Assembly (NCBI GenBank): GCA_002383325.1
Contig: DFYJ01000065.1
Coordinates: 930 to 8,298, forward strand
Reading direction: 5' to 3'
Length of the DNA: 7,369 bases
Origin: Candidatus Aminicenantes bacterium UBA4085
Lineage (GTDB): Bacteria > Acidobacteriota > Aminicenantia > Aminicenantales > UBA4085
Under the pieces are notes generated by a model. The model was not told the origin of the DNA, ran no database searches, and worked only from the letters and a program-made list of their open reading frames with translations. Shown piece after piece: positions 1 to 6,629 of this stretch. Numbering within the stretch: the first letter of the stretch is position 1; each line of letters starts with the position of its first letter. A program made the translations under genes and the position numbers.

Positions 1-641
1 TCCTTGTCCCGCCGGGCCCGGCCGCTTTCCCGGATGGCGAGTGCGATCTCGTTGGCCAGCCTTCGGTCGCGGGTGTTGAGGTTGATGTTGTAGGCGATCA
101 GAAACTCGCGGGCTCCGATGATCGTGGCCCCGGCGCGGGAGTTGAAAACAGGCTCGCCGCAATCAGGGGCCCACTCCGGGTCCTTGAGCTTCTCGGCCAG
201 GCCCTCGTACTCGCCCTGCCTGACGGCGGCCAGGTTGCGGCGCTCCGGCCGCAGCGCGGCTTCCTCGTAGAAATAGACCGGGATGCCCAGCTCGTCCGCC
301 ACCCGGCGGCCGAGGGCCTGGGCCAGGGCGGCGCATTCGGCCATGGTGACTCCGGAGACCGGCACGAAGGGGCAGACATCGGTCGCGCCGAGGCGGCTGT
401 GGGCGCCCTTGTGAGCGGCCATGTCGATGACTTGGGCGGCTTTGCGGATGGCCCGGAAGGCGGCTTCGGAGGCGGCCTCGGGCGAGGCCACGAAGGTGAC
501 CACGGTCCGGTTGGTGGACTCCCCGGGATCGACGTCTAATAGCTTGACCCCGGTCGTGCCTTCGATCTCGGCCGCGATGGCCCGGATCTTATCCTTGTCC
601 CGTCCTTCGCTGAAGTTGGGGACGCATTCGACGATCTTCAT
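1..641 (-). CDS. ftcD: Glutamate formimidoyltransferase, C-terminus cut off by the window edge
   Basis: Transfers the formimino group between N-formimidoyl-L-glutamate and tetrahydrofolate, a cytoplasmic step of histidine breakdown that feeds one-carbon metabolism. About 213 residues are visible. The N-terminus reads MKIVECVPNFSEGRD, the hallmark opening of the formiminotransferase N-terminal subdomain. A conserved block follows at residues 77-94 (HKGAHSRLGATDVCPFVP); His81 lines up with the catalytic histidine known near position 82 of the mammalian enzyme. Further on, residues around FLIAYNINLNT and LANEIALAIRESGR match the C-terminal subdomain. The ATG at 641 has a good AGGAG five bases upstream and overlaps the stop of the preceding M16 gene by four bases (ATGA). 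Because the 3' end is missing, it cannot be told whether this is the single-domain enzyme (about 300 aa) or the bifunctional form with a cyclodeaminase domain. No other histidine-degradation gene is in view. The family call is secure. Confidence 0.93.
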   Translation of the reverse strand, partial: MKIVECVPNFSEGRDKDKIRAIAAEIEGTTGVKLLDVDPGESTNRTVVTFVASPEAASEAAFRAIRKAAQVIDMAAHKGAHSRLGATDVCPFVPVSGVTMAECAALAQALGRRVADELGIPVYFYEEAALRPERRNLAAVRQGEYEGLAEKLKDPEWAPDCGEPVFNSRAGATIIGAREFLIAYNINLNTRDRRLANEIALAIRESGRARRDK

Positions 642-2086
642 TCGGGCTCCTTTCGGTCGCGGCTCTTGGTGTACAGAAGCTGGCCCCGGGCGTCATAATA
701 CTCGACCAGGTCGAACTCGACCAGCCGCTCGTCGCAGAGGGTCCGGTCGCCGGCGATGACGATCAGGAAGGGCGAGGTCATCCGCCGCCGGGCCAGGTCG
801 GTGATCCGCTCGGGCCCCACCGTCCAGGTCTGCTCGTAGTAGTCGTTCCAGGCCTCGTTGCCCCAGCCGGCAGCCTTGATCAGAGCCACCCGCGAGGCGA
901 AGTCCTCCGGCCGGGCCAAGCGCAGGGGGAAGCTGCCGATGACCACGGTCTTGGCCTGCAGGATCTCGTCCAGCGAGACGGGCTCCCGGGCGGGCCGGCG
1001 GAGCTCCTCCAGGAGAAGCTCCGTGGCCGGGTATAGGTAGCGCGGGGCGACCAGGGCCCGGGCCAGGAAGAAGACTCCGACCCGGAAGTGGTTGACCTCG
1101 CTGAAGGCGTACTTGGCGTAGCTGCGGCTCTCCCGCAAGCTCATGAACAGGCGGGAGTTCAGGGTTCCGCCCAAGATTTGGTTGAGGACCGTCAGGGCGA
1201 AGCGGTCGGGGATCTCCGGCGGCGGATAGAGGGCTCCGGCCACGACGGAGCAGTCCCTGGCCCCAGGCACATCGATGAAGCAGACCCGATCGCGATCCAG
1301 GGCTGGGGGGGCAAGGGAGGGAAGCGCCGGGATCTCCCGCTTCGGCCAGACGTTGAGGTGGCGGCTGATCCGGCGTGTGGCTGCATCCAAACGGATGTCT
1401 CCGACCAGGACGAGCTGGGCGCTGTTGGGCCGGTAGAAGCGGTCGAAGAACTGGGCCGCGTCGCGCAGGGTCCAGCTCCGGACCGCGTCGCGGCCGAAGG
1501 CGAAGCTGGCGTAGGGATGGTCCTGAAACATCAAGCGGATGAGCTGGCGGCGGGCGCTGAACTCCGGGTCCTTGCCCCGGTCCATGAGTTCCGAGGACAG
1601 GTTGAACTTGACCTGGGCCAGCTCACGCTCGTTGAACGACGGCTGCAGCAGGAGCTGGGCCAGCAGGGCCAGGATGGGGTCCAGCGAGTCCTCCAGGAAC
1701 TGGAAGGAGACGAAGACATGGTCCTGGGTGATGTCGAGCGACATCGATCCGCCCAGCGACTCGACCAGCTCTTCGATGTCCGCGGCGGAGCGGGTCTTGG
1801 TGCCGCGCAGGAACATGTGGGCCGTGCAGGTGGCCATCCCGGGCAGTCCGCGGGGCGAGCGGATCTCCCCGGCGTCGAGGACGAGCAGCAGGCTCATCAG
1901 GGGATTCTCGCGGGGCACGATGGTCAGGCGGAGCCCGTTGCTCAGGCTGACCGAATCGATGGCCGGCAGGGCCAGGGTCGGCAGGGGCTCGGCGGCCGGA
2001 GGGGTTCGACGGAAGCGTTCCTGGCCCGCGGCCGGAGAGGCCGCGCAGAGGGCCAGCAGGAGCCAGGCCGCCGGCCGGGCTCTCAT
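638..2086 (-). CDS. M16-family (insulinase-like) protein B, exported, HXXEH motif degenerate
   Basis: A 482-residue protein with the two-domain M16 layout: N-terminal M16 fold at about residues 45-190 and M16_C domain at about 215-400. The start MRARPAAWLLLALCAASPAAGQ is a signal peptide with a likely cut after AAG, so the protein should act in the periplasm. The open frame continues 46 codons further upstream, but those lack a leader; the ATG at 2086 has GAGGA four bases upstream and overlaps the previous stop as ATGA. Where active M16 proteases carry HXXEH, this protein reads T86-C-T-A89-H90 followed by MFLRGT, so the first zinc histidine and the catalytic glutamate are gone and only the second histidine remains. 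Glu166 may correspond to the third zinc ligand. The C-terminal domain keeps a normal-looking GGTLNSRLFMSLRESRSYA segment (305-323), resembling the R/Y substrate-binding motif of the non-catalytic partner in bacterial M16 pairs. Most likely a pseudoprotease partner of protein A; the substrate is unknown. Confidence 0.88.
   Translation of the reverse strand: MRARPAAWLLLALCAASPAAGQERFRRTPPAAEPLPTLALPAIDSVSLSNGLRLTIVPRENPLMSLLLVLDAGEIRSPRGLPGMATCTAHMFLRGTKTRSAADIEELVESLGGSMSLDITQDHVFVSFQFLEDSLDPILALLAQLLLQPSFNERELAQVKFNLSSELMDRGKDPEFSARRQLIRLMFQDHPYASFAFGRDAVRSWTLRDAAQFFDRFYRPNSAQLVLVGDIRLDAATRRISRHLNVWPKREIPALPSLAPPALDRDRVCFIDVPGARDCSVVAGALYPPPEIPDRFALTVLNQILGGTLNSRLFMSLRESRSYAKYAFSEVNHFRVGVFFLARALVAPRYLYPATELLLEELRRPAREPVSLDEILQAKTVVIGSFPLRLARPEDFASRVALIKAAGWGNEAWNDYYEQTWTVGPERITDLARRRMTSPFLIVIAGDRTLCDERLVEFDLVEYYDARGQLLYTKSRDRKEPE
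647..651 (-). promoter_or_regulatory. Ribosome binding site of ftcD
   Basis: AGGAG on the minus strand, five bases before the ATG at 641. It lies inside the last codons of the upstream M16 gene. Together with the ATGA overlap it fixes the ftcD start and allows both reinitiation and independent initiation. Confidence 0.7.
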
Positions 2087-3450
2087 CGAGTCCTCATCCG
2101 GACGAGGAAGGAGTTGGCCGGATTGAAGTAACGGGCGGCCAGGCCGACGACATTGGCCGGGGTCACGGCCAGGAACTTGGACAGCTCGGTCGGAGCGGAG
2201 TCGAGATCCCGCTGAATGAGCCACAAGTCGACCAGGTAGAGAGCCCTTTCGATGGCCGTCCCGATGCGGCGGTGATATTCCTGCTCGAAAAGGGCCTTGA
2301 AGCGGTTCAAATCAGAGGGAGCCAGGAGGTTCTGGCGAAGGCGGGCCAGCTCGTCGAAGATCTCGGCCTGGCAGGGCCCGATCTGGGCCGGATTGGCCTG
2401 GACGAAGATCCGATAGCTGGACCGCTCCCGGCGGCGGTCGATGCCCCCGGCCAGGCGGTAGGCGATCTTGCGATTGGGGTCAAGGAGGCGGCGCGAGAGC
2501 CGCGAGCTGCGACCCCGCAGGAGGATGTAGTCCAGGAGGACCAGGGTGTGGTATTCCGGCGAGACGGAAGGGGAGAGGCGGAAGGCGAGGCTGAAGGCGG
2601 GGCTCGCGGCGGCGGGATCGACGAACTCGGCGGCTTCGCCTTTGCGCCCGGGGGCGGGCGGGGGATCCAAGACCGGGGCGGTGTCGCGGCCCCGGGGCAG
2701 GCTCTCGAAGTAGCGCTGGACGAGCTCCCGGGCTTTGGCTTTCTGGACATTGCCGGTCAGGCAGAGGATGGCGTTGTTGGGCGCGTAATGCTCGGCGTAG
2801 AAGTCCCGGGCATCCTCGAGGGTCAGGCCGCGGATGTCCTCCTCCAAGCCGGAAGAAGGGTGCCCGAAGGCGAAATCGGGATCGATCATCCGATTGAGGG
2901 CGGCCAGCGCCTCATAATAGGGCTCGGAAGCGCGGCGGCTGCGGACATCGTCCAGAAGCTGGTTTTTGGCCGCGGAGAAGCGGGCTTCGTCGATCTCCAG
3001 GAAGCGCATCCGGTCCGATTCGAGCCACAGGGTCAGGGCCAGGTTGTTGGCCGGCACGGTCTGGTAGAAAACGGTCCTGTCCTCGGAGCCGGCCGCGCTG
3101 AGGGTTCCTCCGACCCGGTTGATGAAGCTGATGTGCTGCAGGGGAGGGACATCGGTCGATCCGGCGAACATCAGGTTCTCAAGAAGGGTGGCCAGCCCGG
3201 TCTTGCCGGGCTTCTCGTAGATTGATCCGGCCTTGTAGGCTACGACTACGGACACCAGCGGGAGACTGTCGTCCTCGGAGATGGCCACGGTCAGGCCGTT
3301 GCGCAGCCTGTACTGGGTCAGGGGGAAATCGGGCACGCCGGCGGGGGGAGCAGCAGCTGTTTGGGAGGCGGCTGGCGGGATCCAACAAGCCAGAATGAGA
3401 CCCGCTATGGCCAGACCACTCCACCGCCGGCCCTTGAGATGAGGTGCCAC
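2083..3450 (-). CDS. M16-family (insulinase-like) protein A, exported, zinc-binding motif lost
   Basis: A 455-residue M16-family protein. Residues 1-29 look like a signal peptide: Lys/Arg-containing start, hydrophobic run GLAIAGLILACWIPP, then AAS. The ILAC stretch is a poor lipobox, so a lipoprotein is possible but not favoured. The N-terminal M16 domain (about 45-190) is clear from YRLRNGLTVAISED, VGGTLSAAGSEDRTVFYQTVP and WLESDRMRFLE. The M16_C domain (about 210-400) includes FYAEHYAPNNAILCLTGNV and RGRSSRLSRRLL. Active members have HXXEH here; this protein has T88-L-L-E91-N92, keeping the glutamate but losing both zinc histidines. The usual third ligand region (NQLLDDVR, 163-170) has Asp for Glu. 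It is therefore very unlikely to be a normal zinc protease. The start codon is GTG with no Shine-Dalgarno visible; it was chosen because only this start gives a complete signal peptide. The stop overlaps the start of protein B (ATGA), so the two are probably made as a pair. Confidence 0.88.
   Translation of the reverse strand: MAPHLKGRRWSGLAIAGLILACWIPPAASQTAAAPPAGVPDFPLTQYRLRNGLTVAISEDDSLPLVSVVVAYKAGSIYEKPGKTGLATLLENLMFAGSTDVPPLQHISFINRVGGTLSAAGSEDRTVFYQTVPANNLALTLWLESDRMRFLEIDEARFSAAKNQLLDDVRSRRASEPYYEALAALNRMIDPDFAFGHPSSGLEEDIRGLTLEDARDFYAEHYAPNNAILCLTGNVQKAKARELVQRYFESLPRGRDTAPVLDPPPAPGRKGEAAEFVDPAAASPAFSLAFRLSPSVSPEYHTLVLLDYILLRGRSSRLSRRLLDPNRKIAYRLAGGIDRRRERSSYRIFVQANPAQIGPCQAEIFDELARLRQNLLAPSDLNRFKALFEQEYHRRIGTAIERALYLVDLWLIQRDLDSAPTELSKFLAVTPANVVGLAARYFNPANSFLVRMRTR
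2091..2095 (-). promoter_or_regulatory. Ribosome binding site of M16 protein B
   Basis: GAGGA on the minus strand, four bases before the ATG at 2086 and inside the last codons of M16 protein A. It decides the start: the longer reading frame beginning at 2224 would lack the signal peptide and overlap protein A by about 140 bases. Confidence 0.6.
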
Positions 3451-3492
3451 GGCGCTTAAAATATCACATTCCGGGGGAGAAGGGAACGCGGC

Positions 3493-4317
3493 TCAGGGGG
3501 CCTCGGAGGCGAAGACGATGCGCGAAAAGCGCTCCGGGATGTGCGAGTCGTAGACGCCGTGCCGGTTGAGAGCCCAGCCCGGGTCGGGCGAGACCCGGAT
3601 GCCTGCGGCGTGGAAGGCCTCGAATCGGCTGAAGTCCATCCGCCACTCCTCGCCCTCGGCCGGGGGCACGCGGCGGCCCTGGGCCAGGGTGGCAAATCCC
3701 TCCCAGGGGAAGGCCAGCTCGACCCTCCAGCCGCGGTCGATATCGTGGTCGTCGTTGAGCGTCCCATCCACCCAGACGGCTGACCGCAGGCCCGGGAAGT
3801 CCCAATCCATGAAAGCCCAGCGGCGGCCCCGCGGGTGGCGGCCGAAGCGGGAGGCGTCCTGGAAGCCCCCCAGGACATCGACGGGATGGCCGGCCAGGTC
3901 GAACTCGGGCCGATCGGCGAATCCGGCCCGTCGGTAGGCGTCCTGCCAGATGTAGAAGACCTCGTAGACCGTGCCCCGGGCGTTGATCTGGAATTCGTAA
4001 TAGCAGTCCGGTCCGGCGATGAACAGCTCGACGTCGTTTTCCGTCCAGATGAACGAGTCGCGTTCCGTCAGGCGGGCCTGGACGTTGGGCTCTTCCACCC
4101 AAAAGGCGACGTAGAAGAATCTGTCGTCCCAGAGGGCGGCCATGCGGGTATCGAAGGGCCCCGGCGCACCGGTGACCAGATCGACGAAGCGCGGTGAGCG
4201 CTCGACCCGGCCCCAGGCCGCGGATTCCAGGCGGCCGTCGAGGGCGGGCGGAACGCCGGTGCGGAGGCAGACATAGCGGGTCAGATCGTCGGCCGGGGAG
4301 CGATAGGGGTCGTTCAT
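3493..4317 (-). CDS. CBM9-like (DOMON-type carbohydrate-binding family 9-like) domain protein
   Basis: A 274-residue protein built almost entirely of one carbohydrate-binding module family 9-like beta-sandwich domain. Typical features in order are PALDGRLESAAWGRV (residues 24-38), TRMAALWDDRFFYVAFWVEEPNV (58-79, the strand pair always present in this family), ENDVELFIAGPDCYYEFQINARGTVYE (93-119) and a late GWRVELAFPWEGF block (196-208). Members bind sugars or occur as accessory domains, often in secreted proteins; stand-alone copies mostly have no proven function. No signal peptide or membrane segment is present, so as read it would stay in the cytoplasm. The ATG at 4317 has AGGA about nine bases upstream and a plausible promoter at 4336-4364. 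It is the first gene of the minus-strand operon, 42 bp ahead of M16 protein A. A lost upstream signal sequence or a wrong start cannot be fully excluded, but no better start is visible. The domain call is fairly confident; the role is not known. Confidence 0.8.
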   Translation of the reverse strand: MNDPYRSPADDLTRYVCLRTGVPPALDGRLESAAWGRVERSPRFVDLVTGAPGPFDTRMAALWDDRFFYVAFWVEEPNVQARLTERDSFIWTENDVELFIAGPDCYYEFQINARGTVYEVFYIWQDAYRRAGFADRPEFDLAGHPVDVLGGFQDASRFGRHPRGRRWAFMDWDFPGLRSAVWVDGTLNDDHDIDRGWRVELAFPWEGFATLAQGRRVPPAEGEEWRMDFSRFEAFHAAGIRVSPDPGWALNRHGVYDSHIPERFSRIVFASEAP

Positions 4318-4335
4318 GAGCGGGTTCCTGGGCCA

Positions 4336-4364
4336 AGTCTATGCGGATTCGGGAGCCGAGGCAA
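4336..4364 (-). promoter_or_regulatory. Candidate sigma70-type promoter for the CBM9-like/M16/ftcD operon
   Basis: On the minus strand, TTGCCT (4359-4364) and TAGACT (4336-4341) are separated by exactly 17 bp, each matching consensus at four of six positions. The predicted start would leave a leader of about 10-12 nt containing AGGA before the ATG at 4317. Half of a short palindrome (4360-4373) covers the -35. Inferred from pattern only. Confidence 0.4.
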
Positions 4365-4373
4365 ACTTTTGCC
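4360..4373. repeat. Short palindrome over the minus-strand -35 region
   Basis: GGCAAA, two bases, TTTGCC: a perfect 6-bp inverted repeat that includes the candidate -35 of the CBM9-like operon promoter. It could be an operator half-site pair. It does not match a regulator site that I recognise. Confidence 0.35.
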
Positions 4374-4384
4374 GGCCCCGGGGG

Positions 4385-4397
4385 GGCTTGCCAAGCC
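4385..4397. promoter_or_regulatory. Palindrome covering the feo -35 element, candidate operator
   Basis: GGCTTG, one base, CAAGCC: a perfect 13-bp palindrome that contains the -35 hexamer of the feo promoter (4388-4393). A protein bound here would block RNA polymerase, so it is a candidate operator. It is unlike the AT-rich Fur consensus, and the cognate regulator is unknown. Confidence 0.35.
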
Positions 4398-4416
4398 GCA
4401 GGCGATTAAGTATATT
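4388..4416 (+). promoter_or_regulatory. Promoter of feoAB
   Basis: TTGCCA (4388-4393) and TATATT (4411-4416) each match the sigma70 consensus at five of six positions and are spaced exactly 17 bp apart. Transcription would start near 4423, giving a leader of about 17 nt before the feoA ATG at 4440. This is the best promoter in the window. A small TTCT-GCTA-AGAA dyad at 4418-4429 sits over the predicted start and, with the palindrome over the -35, may serve regulation. Confidence 0.6.
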
Positions 4417-4439
4417 GTTCTGCTAAGAATTTGAGACAA

Positions 4440-4685
4440 ATGACGCTTCTTCAGGCCCCGCATGGAATAGCCCTTCGCTTGGTCGCGATCGAGGGCGGCG
4501 AGTCCGTGCACCGGAGGCTGATGGCGCTCGGCTTCCACGATGGCGACCGGATCGAGTCTGCCGGCCGGGGTATCCTGGGCGGGCCTGTCCTGTTGCGCAA
4601 CCTGGTCAGCGGCGTTTCGGCCGCGGTGGGCCGGGGTGTCGCGGCCAGGATCCTGGTGGAGCCTGTCGATGAACCGGCTGGGTGA
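4440..4685 (+). CDS. feoA: Ferrous iron transport protein A
   Basis: A small cytoplasmic SH3-like protein of 81 residues that supports the FeoB iron channel. Family signs are the opening LLQAPHGIALRLVAIEGG, the conserved LMALGFHDGDRIE turn (about residues 28-40) and the final strand of the barrel VAARILVEPV. Length is normal for FeoA (about 75-85). ATG at 4440 is preferred over an in-frame TTG at 4431, because the TTG would lie only about eight bases from the predicted transcription start. The Shine-Dalgarno is weak (GAGA). The end of the gene overlaps the start of feoB by 17 bases, so the two are co-transcribed and probably translationally coupled. No feoC is seen. Confidence 0.9.
   Translation: MTLLQAPHGIALRLVAIEGGESVHRRLMALGFHDGDRIESAGRGILGGPVLLRNLVSGVSAAVGRGVAARILVEPVDEPAG
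4655..4661 (+). promoter_or_regulatory. Ribosome binding site of feoB inside feoA
   Basis: GGTGGAG seven bases before the ATG at 4669. It settles the feoB start inside the last codons of feoA. The reading frame stays open back to 4540, but only this start places the GTPase G1 motif at residue 13, as expected for FeoB. Confidence 0.65.
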
Positions 4686-6597
4686 ACCTGTCGTCATCTT
4701 CCTGGGCCAGCCCAACTGCGGCAAGAGCACTCTCTTCAACGCCATCGCCGGCCCCAAGGCCCAAACCTCGAATTTCCCTGGAACTACCGTACGGCACACC
4801 CACAGCCAGGTCCTCGTCCGCGGCCGGCTGCTCAACGTCGTCGACCTGCCCGGGACGTATTCTCTGAGTCCCGCCGATCCGGCCGAGCGCACGGCGCTGA
4901 CCCACCTCTTCGGCGAGCCGCCGGATCTGGTCATCAACGTTGTCGATGCCTCGATCCTCGGGCGCAGCCTGGAGTTGACCCTGGAGCTTTTAGAGATGGG
5001 GCTGCCGATGATCGTGGCTCTGAATATGTCGGATCTGGCAGCCCGCAAGGGTGTCGACATCGACGCCTCGGCCCTGTCCCAGGCCCTGGGTGTTCCGGTC
5101 ATCACGACAGTGGCCCCCCAGGGTAAGGGTGTGGTGGATCTGCTCGATGCGGCCCTGGCCTGTCTGGACGCCCCTTGCCACGGTATTCCACCTCTCTGGT
5201 CGGCTGACGTCGAGGCGGTCATAGCGCGTGTTATCCGAGTCATTCCGGCCGGCTTTCCCTTCCTGGATAACCAACGCTTCACGGCCGTGCGGATGCTGGA
5301 AAGCGGGCGGACCTTCTGCGCCGAGTTTCTAACCGAGATGGAGCCGGCCCTGGCCGCCGAACTGGACCGGGCCCGGGCCTCGCTCGAGGCGACGCGCGGC
5401 CGGCCGGCTTATGAAGTGATCGCCGGAGAGCGGCACCACCTGGCCCAGAAGATCTTCGAGGAGACATCCCGGGTGAAGCGGATGCGGCGGCCTTTGTCCG
5501 ACCGGCTCGACGACATGCTCCTGCACCGCTGGCTCGGGTATCCCATCCTTATCGCCGTCCTGTTGGCCTTCTTCCTGGTCGTCTTTAAGGCGGGAAGCCC
5601 GCTCGAGACATTGCTTCTCAAGCCCTTTCTGGGCCTGCGGGCGATCCTCGAAAGCGGCTTGCCGAACCGCTTCCTCTTCCACTTGGCCGAGGGCCTCCTG
5701 CAGGGGATCGGCGGCGGGGTGGCCATCGTGCTTCCTTACTACATTCCGCTGCTGGCCCTGATGGCCCTGCTCGAGGACGTCGGCTACCTGGCCCGAGCCG
5801 GGTTCCTTCTGGACGCTTTCATGCACCGTATCGGCCTGCACGGTAAGTCGGTTGCCCCGTTCATCCTAGGGTTCGGATGCAATGTTCCGGCCATCGTCTC
5901 GACCCGAATCCTGGAGTCGCGGCGCGATCGAGTTTTGACTTCACTCCTCATCCCCTTCATCCCGTGCTCGGCGCGGACGACCATCATCCTGGCCCTGGTC
6001 GCCTTCTTCCTGGGACCGTGGTGGGCCCTGGGCTTCTACGCGGCCAACATCGTCCTCGTAGCGGTGCTGGGGAAGGTCCTGAGCCTGTTCATGAAGACCG
6101 ATTCGCCCGGCCTGATCCTGGAGATCCCCTCGCTCAAGGCGCCTTCGCTCAAGAACATCGGGCTCAAGGTCTATATCCAACTTAAAGCATTCATCCGCTT
6201 CGCCTGGCCGCTGCTCATCCTGGGTAGCGTCGTTCTGGGCATGGTCCAAGCTATGCGCTGGGACACGCCCATCAACGCCGCCCTTTCGCCTCTCGTGGCA
6301 GGGGTCCTGGGCCTGCCGGCCTCCCTCGGCGTGACCCTGGTCTTCGGATTCCTGCGCAAGGAGCTCTCGCTGATGATGCTGATCCAGGCCCTGGGCGTCG
6401 GCTACGAAGGCCTGGCCGGGGCGATCACGCGCGAGCAGATCCTGGTCTTCACCGTCTTCGTCAGCCTCTTCATACCCTGCCTGTCGACGCTGGTCATCCT
6501 GTGGAAGGAGATCGGCCGGAAGACGGCCCTCCTGTCGACCGGATTGAGCGTCACCGCGGCGATCTTGATCAGCCTGCTGGTGCGCCTGATCGTCTAA
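4669..6597 (+). CDS. feoB: Ferrous iron transporter B (G-protein-coupled membrane permease)
   Basis: Inner-membrane Fe(II) importer of 642 residues, at the short end of the usual FeoB range. The N-terminal GTPase domain shows G1 GQPNCGKST (13-21), the G2 threonine in FPGTT (36-40), G3 DLPG (59-62) and G4 NMSD (119-122). A helical spacer follows to about 285. The membrane part then contains the core YYIPLLALMALLEDVGYLAR (357-376), the first gate region GFGCNVPAI with Cys404, the second cysteine in IPFIPCSAR (Cys433), and the second gate with FGFLRKELSLMML (559-571). Late hydrophobic helices include FIPCLSTLVILWKEIG (601-616). Motif two reads CSARTTII where the E. coli protein has CSARLPV. The gene is complete, ends with TAA, and two bases later runs into the inverted repeat of a mobile-element relic. 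Function is inferred from strong family identity; the metal is presumed to be iron. Confidence 0.95.
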   Translation: MNRLGEPVVIFLGQPNCGKSTLFNAIAGPKAQTSNFPGTTVRHTHSQVLVRGRLLNVVDLPGTYSLSPADPAERTALTHLFGEPPDLVINVVDASILGRSLELTLELLEMGLPMIVALNMSDLAARKGVDIDASALSQALGVPVITTVAPQGKGVVDLLDAALACLDAPCHGIPPLWSADVEAVIARVIRVIPAGFPFLDNQRFTAVRMLESGRTFCAEFLTEMEPALAAELDRARASLEATRGRPAYEVIAGERHHLAQKIFEETSRVKRMRRPLSDRLDDMLLHRWLGYPILIAVLLAFFLVVFKAGSPLETLLLKPFLGLRAILESGLPNRFLFHLAEGLLQGIGGGVAIVLPYYIPLLALMALLEDVGYLARAGFLLDAFMHRIGLHGKSVAPFILGFGCNVPAIVSTRILESRRDRVLTSLLIPFIPCSARTTIILALVAFFLGPWWALGFYAANIVLVAVLGKVLSLFMKTDSPGLILEIPSLKAPSLKNIGLKVYIQLKAFIRFAWPLLILGSVVLGMVQAMRWDTPINAALSPLVAGVLGLPASLGVTLVFGFLRKELSLMMLIQALGVGYEGLAGAITREQILVFTVFVSLFIPCLSTLVILWKEIGRKTALLSTGLSVTAAILISLLVRLIV

Positions 6598-6599
6598 TT

Positions 6600-6624
6600 G
6601 GGGGACACCATACATAACTCCCGA
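6600..6624 (+). repeat. Left terminal inverted repeat
   Basis: 25 bases beginning GGGGGACACCATACATAA and ending CTCCCGA, an exact reverse complement of 6921-6945. It starts two bases after the feoB stop codon. The identity stops sharply at both sides. Confidence 0.9.
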
Positions 6625-6629
6625 ATTAT

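Noticed and set aside
1088..2131. Long plus-strand open frame (347 codons) opposite M16 protein B
   Set aside because: It is antisense to a clear M16 gene, has low-complexity Gly/Gln/Glu composition typical of reverse frames in GC-rich genes, and shows no family motif. The same holds for the plus-strand frame at 2272-3225.
2087..2224. Upstream extension of M16 protein B to a start at 2224
   Set aside because: The extra 46 residues would bury the signal peptide and overlap protein A deeply; the ATG at 2086 has a ribosome site and ATGA coupling.
3464..4336. A 290-codon minus-strand frame over the CBM9-like gene
   Set aside because: It is shifted relative to the recognisable CBM9-like frame and its translation is a Arg/Gly/Pro-rich shadow with no motif.
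4411..4430. Fur or DtxR box in the feo leader
   Set aside because: The AT-rich segment does not fit the GATAATGATAATCATTATC pattern or the TTAGG...CCTAA pattern; only a weak 4-bp-arm dyad is present.
4431..4439. TTG start for feoA at 4431
   Set aside because: It would leave only about eight bases of leader after the predicted transcription start and add three residues of no family value; ATG at 4440 is preferred.
4314..5282. A 322-codon minus-strand frame opposite feoA/feoB
   Set aside because: It is antisense to the conserved Feo genes and crosses the divergent promoter region; its composition is shadow-like.
5941..6615. A 224-codon minus-strand frame opposite the end of feoB
   Set aside because: It is antisense to conserved membrane helices, Gln/Asp-rich as expected for the reverse complement of hydrophobic codons, and begins within the mobile element's inverted repeat.
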